Shown piece by piece: positions 48,046 to 57,965 of a stretch of DNA of 64,000 nucleotides. Origin of the DNA: Isoetes taiwanensis (lineage: Eukaryota; Streptophyta; Lycopodiopsida; Isoetales; Isoetaceae); the NCBI GenBank assembly GCA_021234155.1, contig JAJEKV010000032.1:4905835-4969834 (forward strand). The letters are read 5' to 3'. The translations under genes were made by a program, and so were the position numbers. Each line of letters begins with the position of its first letter. The stretch's first letter is position 1. The notes under the pieces are model-generated. The model was not told the DNA's origin. It saw only the letters and a list, made by a program, of their open reading frames with translations, and ran no database searches.

Positions 48046-48047
48046 AT

Positions 48048-49296
48048 CTATGATATATCACCTGACTCAATGTTTGCACATATGTGGCACTCACCATCTA
48101 TTAAATCCTGGGCCTCCTGCTGGTCGTCGTCTTCGTCCGCTTCTGTTGGAGAATCCCAATCCACAAGTTCTGCCAAGGCTGCCTGCATGACGAATGGACA
48201 ATTATGCGTTCGGTGCCCTGGCTGGAAGCACCTGAAGCATAGCTTTTTCTCAATGCATTCCTGTCTCTTCTCCTTCGGCAGACTGTCTAGGAGACGCTTT
48301 AGAGCGCTGCCCCCTGATGCATTCTGTGGCTTACGGTTCCCAAAGGCTTTGTTCTGACTCTTACCTTGCTGCTGGCCTCCTGATGGTGTAGCTACTGATT
48401 GCTTACCCTGATATTGCCCCTGATACTGCCCTGAACTCTTACCCTTGAAGGTTGACTGCTTCTCTGCTGGAGTTGCCGGTGCCTCCTCCAAACTTATAGC
48501 TTTATCTTCGGCCTCTGCAACTGACCTTGGGTTGATTGCTCTAACAAGCCTCTTGATATTGCTGTTCAACCCCTCAATGTAGGTATCCACCGCTTGCCTT
48601 TCCGAGACTCCAGGGACATGGAGCCTAAGTCTCATGAATTCTTCCGTGTATTTCGCCACTGACAAGCTACCCTGGTTCAGCCTGTAGAACTGTTGGATCT
48701 GCCTGCTGGTATGAGACCTTGGCATATAGTGCTTACGAAAAGCCTTGCTGAAAGTCTTAAATCTGCAATTGTTCCTCTTCAGCTATCCCTTCCACCAGAT
48801 CCTTGCCGGTCCGATAAGGTTAGCTGTAGCAACTTTCCCTATGTCCTTGTCTTTCATACCGTAGGAGTTGCCAAATTCTTCCATTTCAACTGTCTTTCCC
48901 AGAGAACTGGCCCAGCTTCCTTGTCTTCCATACGTTGCTCATAGCACTATCCACCTTTTTCTGATAATCATCCGTCTTTCTTGCCCTTTTCCTTGCTCTA
49001 GATGTGTCGGACTGACTGTCGGAGCTAGAGCTGTCCTCACTGGAAGAACTGTCTGATGTGCTGGAGCTAGATGATGATGGGCTCCTGGTTCTCCTTCTCC
49101 GTCTCTTATCCCTGACATTCCCGTGGTTGCCCTCCCCTTCCTGCTGAGGAACTTCGTCACCACCTGGAAGACAAGGTGGGGGTGGAGATAGAGGACCATC
49201 TTCCTGTGCATTCATCAGAGGTGCCGCCCAGTTGATCAGGTGTTGCATCTGGTTCCTCATCTGCACCAACCTTGCGTTGACTGCCTCTGGTGACAT
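48048..49296 (-). pseudogene. Gag (capsid and nucleocapsid) of the LTR element, frameshifted
   Basis: The N-terminal part (49,296-48,886) is a Met-started frame with a long Ser/Asp/Arg tract. The middle (48,886-48,726) is readable only by changing frame (words GKVATANLIGPARIWW, TFSKAFRKHYMPRS). The C-terminal part (to 48,048) gives the capsid end (QIQQFYRLNQGSLSVAKYTE) and a CCHC zinc knuckle, CFRCFQPGHRTHNC. It packages element RNA in the cytoplasm. At least two frame changes make it non-functional. Confidence 0.85.
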
Positions 49297-49620
49297 ATCC
49301 TGCTCAAAGTCTTCTTGTTCTCTGCCAAACAGATTCCTTGGTACCCAATTGCGTTGTCGGTGCTGGTCTTGGGATCCTGCACTTGAGTTCCTTGCTGCAA
49401 GGATTGATCATCAATACATGTTATTAAGTTAGACAGTAGTCATTTTTGCTTACAATTAAATTGTTGTTAGGTACAAAAGAAATCATATGAAAATTCCGTT
49501 TACAACTCAAGATCATGGTAATATATTAATTAGTATATAGGAATACATTTGATGAATTACATGATAATACTTAAGAGAGAATTACAATGCACTTTAATTA
49601 ACTAACAAACAATTTTTCCA

Positions 49621-50187
49621 TCAACGATGTCGCTTGAAGAAGTTCTTGATTTTCTTGAATCCTATGCCCTTGCCCATGTTCTGCAGGATTCTGGCCGCCG
49701 ATCCTCCCTCTAATGCTCTTGCCATCTGTGGTGCTGGAAGTTCTGGTGCAGTTGCCGCCACTACTAACAAGTGCGCATCCCTGAGGTGGCCCCTTGCGAA
49801 GTCGAGGGCATGAAGGGCTACGGATCTTTTGAAGAGGATAACATGGTCCATCCCGAAATCTATCCCGGCGTGCTGTCCAAAGCCTGAGAGTGCTATGAGG
49901 AGCGCCACGGATTCTTCACCCCTTGGGCTGAACTCCTTGTGGAAGACTATCATCTGTCCTTGGCTAAGGGCCGGAAGATAGTACCTGAGTGATTTACCCC
50001 TGTTCGGCCCCGTGGCTCCCGTACTCTTCCTTTGAGCCGCCTCGCCGAACACATCTATTGCGGTAAGATCTTCGTGGTCCCTCCACATAGTTGTTGCGTT
50101 CTCCAAATTGATGCTGCTAGATGATTCACGCATACTCCTGGAGCGCACTGGTCGGCTGGAGCTTGGGCCTCTTCCCGGCTTGTACAA
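49621..50187 (-). CDS. Accessory ORF 4 of the LTR element (unknown)
   Basis: 188 codons, Met-started, lying between the primer-binding site and gag. A basic, Ser-rich N-terminus (RGPSSSRPVRSRSMRESSSS) precedes a folded-looking middle (SLRYYLPALSQGQMIVFHKE, SVALLIALSGFGQHAGIDFG, HVILFKRSVALHALDFARGH). The C-terminus is strongly basic (GKGIGFKKIKNFFKRHR) and could bind nucleic acid or membrane. No family recognised. The intact length among decayed neighbours suggests it is a genuine gene of the element. Confidence 0.45.
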   Translation of the reverse strand: MYKPGRGPSSSRPVRSRSMRESSSSINLENATTMWRDHEDLTAIDVFGEAAQRKSTGATGPNRGKSLRYYLPALSQGQMIVFHKEFSPRGEESVALLIALSGFGQHAGIDFGMDHVILFKRSVALHALDFARGHLRDAHLLVVAATAPELPAPQMARALEGGSAARILQNMGKGIGFKKIKNFFKRHR

Positions 50188-50381
50188 CCTGCTTTGGATT
50201 TCCTGAAATTCTTCTTCTGGGATGATGGGTTCCTAGCCGCTGAAACATCTCGCCTTTATCCGTTGGTACGCTGATGTCCGGCATAGTTTCCCCGCATAGG
50301 AGTGTCGCCGGGCTACCTCCCGTGGAATCTCTTGGTAGGAGTAGTCGATGAAGTCACTACCCTGCTCTTGTGCCATGAGGC

Positions 50382-50852
50382 TTAGGAGCTCATCGATCCT
50401 GAGGCCCTCCTCTTGACAATAGGGAAGGTTGAGGATGTCGGTGGCGAATATATACTCCTCTCGGGCCGATGATCACCGTGGTGAGGGCCGATACCCATTG
50501 GTGGCTCGAAGTCCCGCCTTAGTACTTCCTGTTGTTGAGCTAGACGCCTCTCCATCCTTCTTGCCTCCCTCATCTCCCAACTTGGGTTCTCTTCCTCTTC
50601 CTCTTCGTAATCCTGCTCAATCTGCAACATAGGTGCTTCTGATGTTGTGGAGCCGTAATGTTCGTACGCCGCAGTCTCGATCTCATGGATGCTTATCTGT
50701 GCTGCCCGAGTGTCGAGAGGTGCCAAATCCAAAGGTTGAATTGACGGCTCCCCTGGTTGGTTAACTGCCCTATACTGCATGAACAAAGCTAAGGCTGCTT
50801 GGTTTGAGAGGTACCTATGCCTATGGTGCTTACAGGTCATGTAGTCCGGCAT
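50382..50852 (-). CDS. Accessory ORF 3 of the LTR element (unknown)
   Basis: 156 codons. An N-terminal CKHHRHRYL word is followed by a helical NQAALALFMQYRAVNQ, a Glu-rich tract (YEEEEEENPSWEMREARRME) and a low-complexity tail. It follows accessory ORF 2 after 15 bp, as if translated together or once joined. Not recognised. Confidence 0.4.
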   Translation of the reverse strand: MPDYMTCKHHRHRYLSNQAALALFMQYRAVNQPGEPSIQPLDLAPLDTRAAQISIHEIETAAYEHYGSTTSEAPMLQIEQDYEEEEEENPSWEMREARRMERRLAQQQEVLRRDFEPPMGIGPHHGDHRPERSIYSPPTSSTFPIVKRRASGSMSS

Positions 50853-50867
50853 GTTTCTGGTTCTATC

Positions 50868-51137
50868 CTACAGCTTGCTCTTGCCCCTGGATCCCCCACC
50901 TATGGCTTGAGTAAGAGAGTCTAAAGAAACCCATTTCCCTCCCCTAGGTGGCAAGCTAACTTCCCAGGGTAGAATTTGTTGATCATATTGGCAAATGATG
51001 TCAGTGTAGTAGGGGGTTCTGGTCAAGGTGGCATGAAGATCAAAGAGATGGTCGAAGACATGAAAGGCTTGCTCAGCAGGGAGTTCACGGATGTGATTGG
51101 AGTCATTGTACCATCTAACAAAGCTTGATGGCGCCAT
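50868..51137 (-). CDS. Accessory ORF 2 of the LTR element (unknown)
   Basis: I start at the ATG at 51,137 (MAPSSFVRWYNDSNHIRELP) because the frame upstream is low-complexity and unlike the rest. The protein has 89 residues (AEQAFHVFDHLFDLHATLTR, YYTDIICQYDQQILPWEVSL). It is compact and has no recognised domain. Confidence 0.4.
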   Translation of the reverse strand: MAPSSFVRWYNDSNHIRELPAEQAFHVFDHLFDLHATLTRTPYYTDIICQYDQQILPWEVSLPPRGGKWVSLDSLTQAIGGGSRGKSKL

Positions 51138-51428
51138 TGAGCAGAGATGGCTATGAAAAATGGCTGCTGGAATTAAGCAAGGGGCTAGAAAATCGCCAAA
51201 GGAGCTGAGGCAGTTCTGATGGGGAGAAAATGACAAATGAGAGCCCTTTTTATAGACTAGGGGTGCCTCGGGTTCCGTGCACAAGGGTTCTTGATGGGGC
51301 AGACTTCAAATCTATGGCCATGGTTGTCCAAATGAGCTATTATGAAGTGCAATTCTAAACAAAGCAAAGCAAGAGACACTACATGACAGTTTGTTGGCTC
51401 AAAATTGGTCAATTGGGACAAAATTGGG

Positions 51429-51707
51429 CGAAATCGGGTGGCGTCGCGCGAAATAGCTCTGCGTCGGGGGCGCAGAGGGGTTTCTCGCAATGCGACCCGG
51501 TTTCGGGTCAATCCTATTTCTATAAAGGGTTTTTGGGAATTTAAAGATCCTAACATGAGTTTTCAGCATGATTCTAACCTAACTAGCAACTTTTGTTACT
51601 CAAATTGGACACCTATTAATGTCAAAATGCCGAAATCGGGTGGCGTCGCGCGAAATAGCTCTGCGTCGGGGGCGCAGAGGGGTTTCTCGTGATGCGACCC
51701 GGTTTCG
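51429..51707. repeat. Two 77-bp GC-rich direct repeats, 202 bp apart
   Basis: 51,429-51,505 and 51,631-51,707 both run from CGAAATCGGGTGGCGTCGCG to TGCGACCCGGTTTCG, differing by about two bases. The GC content contrasts with the AT-rich surroundings. They lie between the accessory ORFs and the H3-tail ORF. Confidence 0.85.
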
Positions 51708-52148
51708 CCAGTTTGGCAATTTTTTTAACTAATTAAGTTAGGATATTTAACTAATTGATTTTTCTTTGGACATCCCAACTTTAATGGTCAAAACTAAAGT
51801 AAATTTTGAGCTACTTAAACACATTTTCATACTAGAATTAGGGTCAGCTTACAACAAAATTTTGTATTTATGGGGGAAAACTCAGTAATTACATTAGTTT
51901 AGACAAAACTACATCCTCAAGGGTATTCCTTGCGGATACGACGCGCCAAGTGTATGTCCTTGGGCATCAGGGTCACCCTCTTCGCGTGGATCGCGCAGAG
52001 GTTCCCTTCCTCGAACGATTGGGTGAGCTCGGCCTCGGGCTACACGCAACACTGAGTTGTGGCGGCGTCACCACGTAGTCGGGTGACGAACTCCCCGCAT
52101 CACCTCCCGCGATGAGCAGCCGAGCGGTGCCTTCCCTAATCGAGGAGA

Positions 52149-53025
52149 TTAGTGCAATCGTTGAAAGTGCTTAATCTCCCGGAAAACACGGGAGTGTATC
52201 GAATTAGGCCCGTGATGGACCTTCTTCGGCTTCTCCGGTGGTGACGGTGGCGGCTTGGGCTGGTTGCTCGGACGCCCCCCCTCCACGTAGCGGTCGACGT
52301 TCTGACGGCAATACCAGTCATTATACCTCGTCCACCGACGGAGGTATTCCTGGTATGCTTTGAGGCGGCGTCTGAAGAGGCGCTCCTCGCCGGGGCAAGC
52401 GATTCCGCCGCCCATATACGCTTCTTGACCACCTTGGTTGGCTTGGGCCATTTTGGGTAAGGTGGTCTGGCGTCGAGGTTTGAGGTTCCCAGCGGCCTTT
52501 CGTCCTCCCCTCGTCTTCTTCTTCAACCTCCTCTTCTTCCTCCTCCCGACGAGGTTCTTCAATAACGACGGTCCGGCGAGGCCCGTCGTTTCTTCTCTTC
52601 GTCCTTCTTTCCTTCTCCCTTAGCTCCTGCTCACGCTCTCTCTTCTTTCTCGCAGCCTTCTCTTCTGGCCACTCAGCAACCTTCTCCTTGCCCTTCTTCT
52701 TCGGCACTGAAGGGCCCGCCTCTTCAACCTGCTCTTCGACTTGCTCTTCTACCTGCTCTTCCACCTCCGTGTCCGAGTGAGGCCCAAAATGGCGGGACTC
52801 GTCAGTTCTCTGGGTGCCCGCCGACGAAGAGCTGCTGCTGTTGGGCGCCTCCTCCTCAGCATCGTGATAGGTTTCGCCGCTGCTGCTGGAGGGAAGCTGC
52901 TCTTCCCCCTTCTTGGGTCGAAGGTGCTCCGGGATCCTCTTCGTATGCCGACCTGCTGCTGCTTGCGCCATCGAGAGCGTGGGTCGCTCGTTGTACTTCC
53001 TTGCGGTTTGTTTGGTTCTTGCCAT
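52149..53025 (-). CDS. Accessory ORF 1: protein with an exact histone H3 N-tail (ARTKQTARK)
   Basis: The ATG at 53,025 opens MARTKQTARKYNERPTLSMA. Residues 2-10 are identical to residues 1-9 of mature histone H3, including R2, T3, K4 and K9; similarity stops at S10. Then come a Ser/Glu-rich region with a tandem VEEQ repeat (about residues 93-105), a Lys/Arg/Glu-rich, probably coiled-coil block (KAARKKREREQELREKERRT) and an acidic tract. The Met-started frame ends at 52,321. A better C-terminal domain (GGGIACPGEERLFRRRLKAY, WTRYNDWYCRQNVDRYVE) continues in another frame to 52,149, implying one frameshift near the acidic tract. No globular histone fold is present. It is the first ORF after the primer-binding site. 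Function is inferred only: chromatin mimicry. Confidence 0.7.
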
Positions 53026-53593
53026 ACTTAACGGTGGGGAAAACAGATGACGTAAGGCTGACCAAGAGAAAGATGGAGGAGAAAAAGGTTGGAGGGAAAA
53101 ATGAGGTGTCAGGGATATTTAAAGAGGAGGGTCCCTGAGAATATTCCCTACCATTAATAGGCCTACTTATTAGCCCCCCTTATTAATTACACTATAATAC
53201 CCTTATTATTAATGTATATTTAATTTTTAATACATATACTAAAATTCGTATTATACCTTGAGAATTTCAAATGTCCTAATAGGTTGAAGTGTTAATTATG
53301 GATTTGCGCCATTTTTCACTCGGGTCTCCGATTGGCATGATTCTTCGACCCATTTTAAGTGAAATTTGATGCAGATGCATAATTTTCACTCCAAATTTAC
53401 TAGAAGGTAAATTTGACTCATTTATTCCTTCGTCTAACACTTAACCTAATTCCTGACCCACTACCTAGGGAAAAATTTTTCCCCCTATTTTCGCGGTTCG
53501 ATGGTGGAAATGTTTATTTCACACCGCCTATAGGCTTGTTAGACTACTTTCATAGTTATGGTCAGTGCTAGTTCTTGGTCAACCAAGAACATC

Positions 53594-53605
53594 GCTCTGA
53601 TACCA
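53594..53605 (-). other. Primer-binding site (initiator-tRNA-Met type)
   Basis: Minus strand TGGTATCAGAGC, the usual plant LTR-element sequence complementary to the 3' end of initiator tRNA-Met, one base outside the LTR end. Confidence 0.9.
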
Positions 53606-53606
53606 T

Positions 53607-55191
53607 TGTGACGCTCCCTGCTAAACATACGGCGCTACCGCACACTTTCGGCGAGGAAATCCCCCCCGCTCAACAACCGCACGGGCCCTTCGTCTACCCC
53701 ACACTCTGAGGTGATCCCTAGTGCGGGAGGGAACACGAAGGTGTCTTGGCGCCCTTCCCTATGGGCTCCTATAACAAATGAAGCGATAACACGTCCGAGA
53801 ACTAGCATCAAACATATAAGTGCTACCTCGGCGGGTAGTGCATCACACATATATCAATGCAAAGATGATATGCATAAACCGTAAAACATGAGAGCTCCTA
53901 CCCAGGGCTCGGACTCGGAGAGGATGACCGACCAGCTAGGTCTCAAGATAGAGCAGACCGAGTCATGGCAATGGCGAGGGTCGGCATAAAAACAATGGCT
54001 AGGGTTGACCACTCCATCCGCCCCTCAGGCATACTTTGCGGATGGGCTAAATCAGGGGCTCGACAGGACTCTAGCCTTCCTGCACGCAATCCCATGGCAT
54101 CACCCATCGGGACTACTCCAGTTGCATCTCCCCGGCCGACGAGGCGAAGGGTTGCATCTCCCCTTCCTGTGGTCTAGAGGTTCCGTGGGCGGCTAGAGAA
54201 TCGTGGGCGACACACGATTCGCACTGCCTGACTTAACCCCCAAAACGAGAGCCAAGCCAACACTTGCAGCTCTCCGGAGGCGACACCATTGCTCCAGGAG
54301 GTGTCCACCCATGCTCGCCCACACACGGGTGACCGACCATAAGCCTAGCCCACTATGGGATCCCCCGCCCCCACTCGGCGGGGGATCCTCCCTCCACATT
54401 CCCTCTAGCCCCAAGTATGTGGTGCCGAGTCATATCATAGCCTCGATAGCCGTGTGGGCTCCTATGCACAGGCCGCAACTAATAGGAACTAAGGGATCTA
54501 CTCTAGGAGCATACTACATATGGCCCTAGGTCTCTACCCCCTTCCCAATACACGAGGAGCAAACATGATCAACCAACATCACATAATCATCATATCCTAA
54601 GAATGATCGTTAGGTTCATTGATTAGGGTTCAAGATGTTGAATACGGCTCCTAGGATGGCTCTACTCTAGATACAAGATACTAGCACATCCGAATGCTAA
54701 TTCCGGATGAGCTATCACAACTACTACCCTACATACCGCTCCCGATGCTCTCCTCCGGATCCGGCGCCTCCATGGTCTTCGACTCACGTGATGCTGCTCT
54801 TGCTCCAAGAACGAGTCTACCTTCTGCGGGGCTGCTTTGCACCGCCTATGCCACAAGAAATCCATGTTCAAACGGGGTTTCGAACGAGTAGGTGAGTCTC
54901 TGGGTGCTAGGGCTGGAAAGAGGCCTAGGGTTAGGGTTTCAGCCTATATAAGTTAGGTCCACCTAGGATGCCACGTGGCACCAATCGGGTGAGTCTCGTG
55001 TGGCGGGTGCCCAATAGGTTAAGGCCACGTGGAAAATGGTCTTAACCTATGGTTGGCTAAGTTATGTGAATAACTTGGCCATGCCCCCTAGTGCCACAAT
55101 CTATGGTATACAAGGCTATGAAGATAGACTTGTATAGTGACGGATCCAGGAATATACGTATTTATGGCATATATTCCCCTGGACCGTCACA
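53607..55191 (-). repeat. 5' LTR of the Ty3/gypsy element, about 1,585 bp
   Basis: Begins and ends with TGTGACG / CGTCACA terminal inverted repeats. The PBS adjoins one end. Near the promoter end a TATA box (CTTATATAGG) lies at about 54,951-54,942 on the minus strand, followed by AACCCTAACCCTAG. A 12-bp perfect hairpin (GGATCCCCCGCC) sits at 54,358-54,388. No second LTR is in the window, so insertion age cannot be estimated. Confidence 0.85.
54942..54951 (-). promoter_or_regulatory. Probable TATA box of the LTR promoter
   Basis: CTTATATAGG in element orientation, about 240 bp from the outer LTR end, followed by a telo-box-like AACCCTAACCC. Confidence 0.5.
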
Positions 55192-56234
55192 CCGGCACAG
55201 CTGTGGAAGTGACTGCATGAATTAGGGCTTTCTGCACACCAAGACTTGAAAAAAGGTCAACAGGTTTAGGCTGTGGCATCTAGCTTCTGGATTGATATGG
55301 ATGTTGTTGGAACATCGCGAATTGGTCCATATTGCAAGAATTTGCGACCTTCCATAGCCTTGCCATTGCTTTTAATTCACGAGAAAGTGGCTTCTGATTT
55401 AAACGGGCGTCCATACATTGATATCTTACCTTACCGGAGTTCCTGAATTCGCCGATTTTTTGGTAGGCGTGTGAAATTTTGATAACCATCTGATATTTAT
55501 CCTGTAGACTAGGAAACAGCCAGTTTATGCAGAAGCCAGTTTTGGCACCACAAATTAAGCACATTTCAGCCACATCGCATTTGGAAATAGGGTTAAACAG
55601 TTAGAACCATGAATCTAACACAGCAAGGCACAACCATGCATCGATGAAATATGCCATTCGATGGCGCCATACCCGCCGTTGCCATTTTGCAGATGCTGGA
55701 GCACTCGAGCAGACTATCCACCGCCATAGATGAAGCTGGATCAAGCACACAGGTCTGAGTTAGGGCGGCAAGACCTAAGTAAGGCGGCGATTGCTTCAGA
55801 GAGAAGAAATCCAAGCCAGCAAGAAATCTTCGTCCTCCGCTAGATTGGGTATGGTGGTGTAACGTGGCACAAAAATGGAGTTTTGGATTGCGGCGCAGAA
55901 AAAATCGAGTGAACCGCGAACAAAAATGAAAAATTTGTGAATGATTTATATATGTTTAGAAAAGTATGTTTATAAGTTGAATATGTGAGAAGAATATATA
56001 TAAAACTTTTATAGTTTCTTTTAGAAATATTTCATGGGGCATACGTGTAGAGGGATGGATAGAAGTATGAAAAAAAAAATTCTGTTATGGAAATGGTAAA
56101 TAACGGTTTTTACTTGACCCCATCTTTGCAGATGGCATATTGAATATACCTATAGGTGATTTCTTTGGGCTCTGCATCTGAAGCATGTTAGAAAATATTG
56201 GGATGTTGGTTGCATAGGTGCCTAATGTGATCCG
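55192..56234. other. Intergenic, no gene recognised
   Basis: Sequence between the LTR and the Helitron remnant. Minus-strand frames at 55.28-55.81 kb have no recognisable domain. Confidence 0.4.
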
Positions 56235-57640
56235 TTGGAAATTTATTTATTAGGCAAGCAAAAAGTGTATTATAGAGGCACCAAGAGTTTAGACACACTA
56301 CAAAATATGAATAATGTTACACCATTGACTGCTACTTATTTTGAAACGAACGTTCCAAGTAATGGGGATGCTATACATATGCTTTATCGTGATCTTTCCA
56401 AAAAGTTTTGGTATGATACGACTGAAAAGGTATGGAAGGTGAGAGAATGCATGCATGCAGCTCTGTCTGTAGGATGCATATTTTTTGTTAATCAATCTGA
56501 AGGGGAGCGATTCGATTTGCGTCTTCTGTTAACTCATGTGATAGATTCCACTAGCTTGAGGACCTACCTACAATTGATGGCAATTGTATCCAAACTTCAA
56601 AAATGCTATTGTGCAACGTGGATTGGTTCAAGATGACATGGCTAGGATCCCTTATAGAGGCTGATACGTGGGGTATGCCTGCCCAGTTACGACATATATT
56701 TGTCATGATTCTATAGTATTGTGAAACTACAAATCCACTGGCCATATGGACCGATGCGAGAAATCACATGGTGGATGCCTATTTGTATGATGTGTGCACT
56801 TATGCAAGAGACTTCACATTGTAGATAAGTGAGCATCTCTTTAATATGGCATTGCATGACGTTAAGAAGCACATAAAGATTGCAGGCAATTTCCACGAAC
56901 ACTTTGATCCACACATGATCGTTAGTGATGAGATTTTTTTGAGCAATGTGTAGCGTTTAATCACATCATGAATCACATTATAAACAATGTAGGTGGATTC
57001 TTTTTTGTAGACAGTCCATGTGATACTAAAAAGGACATTTTTGTATAATACTATTTTATCTTATGTACGCGCAGAAAATTACATGGCACTTGCTTTTGCA
57101 TCGTCTGGAATTGCATACGTCTTACTAAAGGGAGGCCGAATTGCACATTTTCGATTCAAAATGCCATTACGGGTGGATGAATGCCCCACTCGCAATATTC
57201 TAAAACAATCCAACCTGGCAAAATTAATAAGGGCATGTCATGTTATCTTGAGGGATGAAGCTTCTATGGTCTACAAATACACATATGAGGCATTGGATAG
57301 GACCCTCTGTGATATGATGGAATCTGACATGTTGTTTGGGGGACTTCCTATGGTGTGAGGTGGAGATTTTTGACAAGTTCTGCTAGTTGTTCACGTGGTA
57401 GTTGTCCACAAATTGTAGGCATATATTTGAATAATTCATACATATGAACCATGTTCAGATGCATAAACTTTGAATGAATATAAGAGTCATGAGTTATTTG
57501 ACGTGATCAGGACGAACAAAAGTTCTTTGCTATGTATCTCTTGCGGATTGGAAATGGTCGGGAGCCAACACATGATGACATTGGTCCTGATAGATATGCT
57601 TACCTGAAGAAACCTATCTGTCATCAAATGATTTAGATGA
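56235..57640 (+). pseudogene. Helitron RepHel helicase (PIF1-like) remnant
   Basis: Frames in order match the C-terminal half of a plant Helitron protein: FFVNQSEGERFDLRLLLTHV (56.48 kb), QLRHIFV (56.69 kb), a degenerate Walker A region followed by FLYNTILSYVRAENYMALAF and ASSGIAYVLLKGGRIAH (57.03-57.15 kb), LKQSNLAKLIRACHVILRDE (Walker B WDEAP changed to RDEAS), EALDRTLCDMM, and YLLRIGNGREPT (57.54 kb). Stops and frameshifts occur, the Rep domain is missing, and no CTRR-type 3' end with hairpin is seen. Non-functional. Confidence 0.8.
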
Positions 57641-57965
57641 CTTAATCAAAGCGACATTTCCTGACATTCCACATGGGTGTGTTTTTAATTGATATAGGCC
57701 AAAAAGCATGTGGGCGACATTGGTGCTGTAAAACTGCTTTTCGAACTTCAACCCCGAGCGTCATGCCCTTCAGCGCCCGTCATCGAAGTTCTGCCCTTCA
57801 TCCAACCGTCATCCAATTTTCATGGGCGGGAGAGAGCTTCCATTCTTGGATCGACTGGGCGCCGGATCAAGTTGAATTTGAAATGGGTAATGGCGGAGTA
57901 AGCTCGGGTTCTTGCAATTGTCTTAAATTATGGCCGAAATTCTTTGTTTCATTTTTTTCTCTCAA

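Larger units (their letters stand above)
46265..55191 (-). mobile_element. Ty3/gypsy LTR retrotransposon with one LTR, 3'-truncated
   Basis: Order on the minus strand: LTR (55,191-53,607), primer-binding site, about 4 kb with extra ORFs, gag with zinc knuckle, aspartic protease, reverse transcriptase and RNase H, then an abrupt end at about 46,265. Integrase and the 3' LTR are absent. Several frame changes break gag, the gag-pro and pro-pol junctions, so the copy is not autonomous. The unusual part is the long segment before gag, with an ORF that starts like histone H3. Confidence 0.85.

Noticed and set aside
52321-53025. A true histone H3 gene
   Set aside because: Only residues 1-9 of H3 are present. 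The rest of the tail and the whole histone fold are absent, and the ORF is part of an LTR element.
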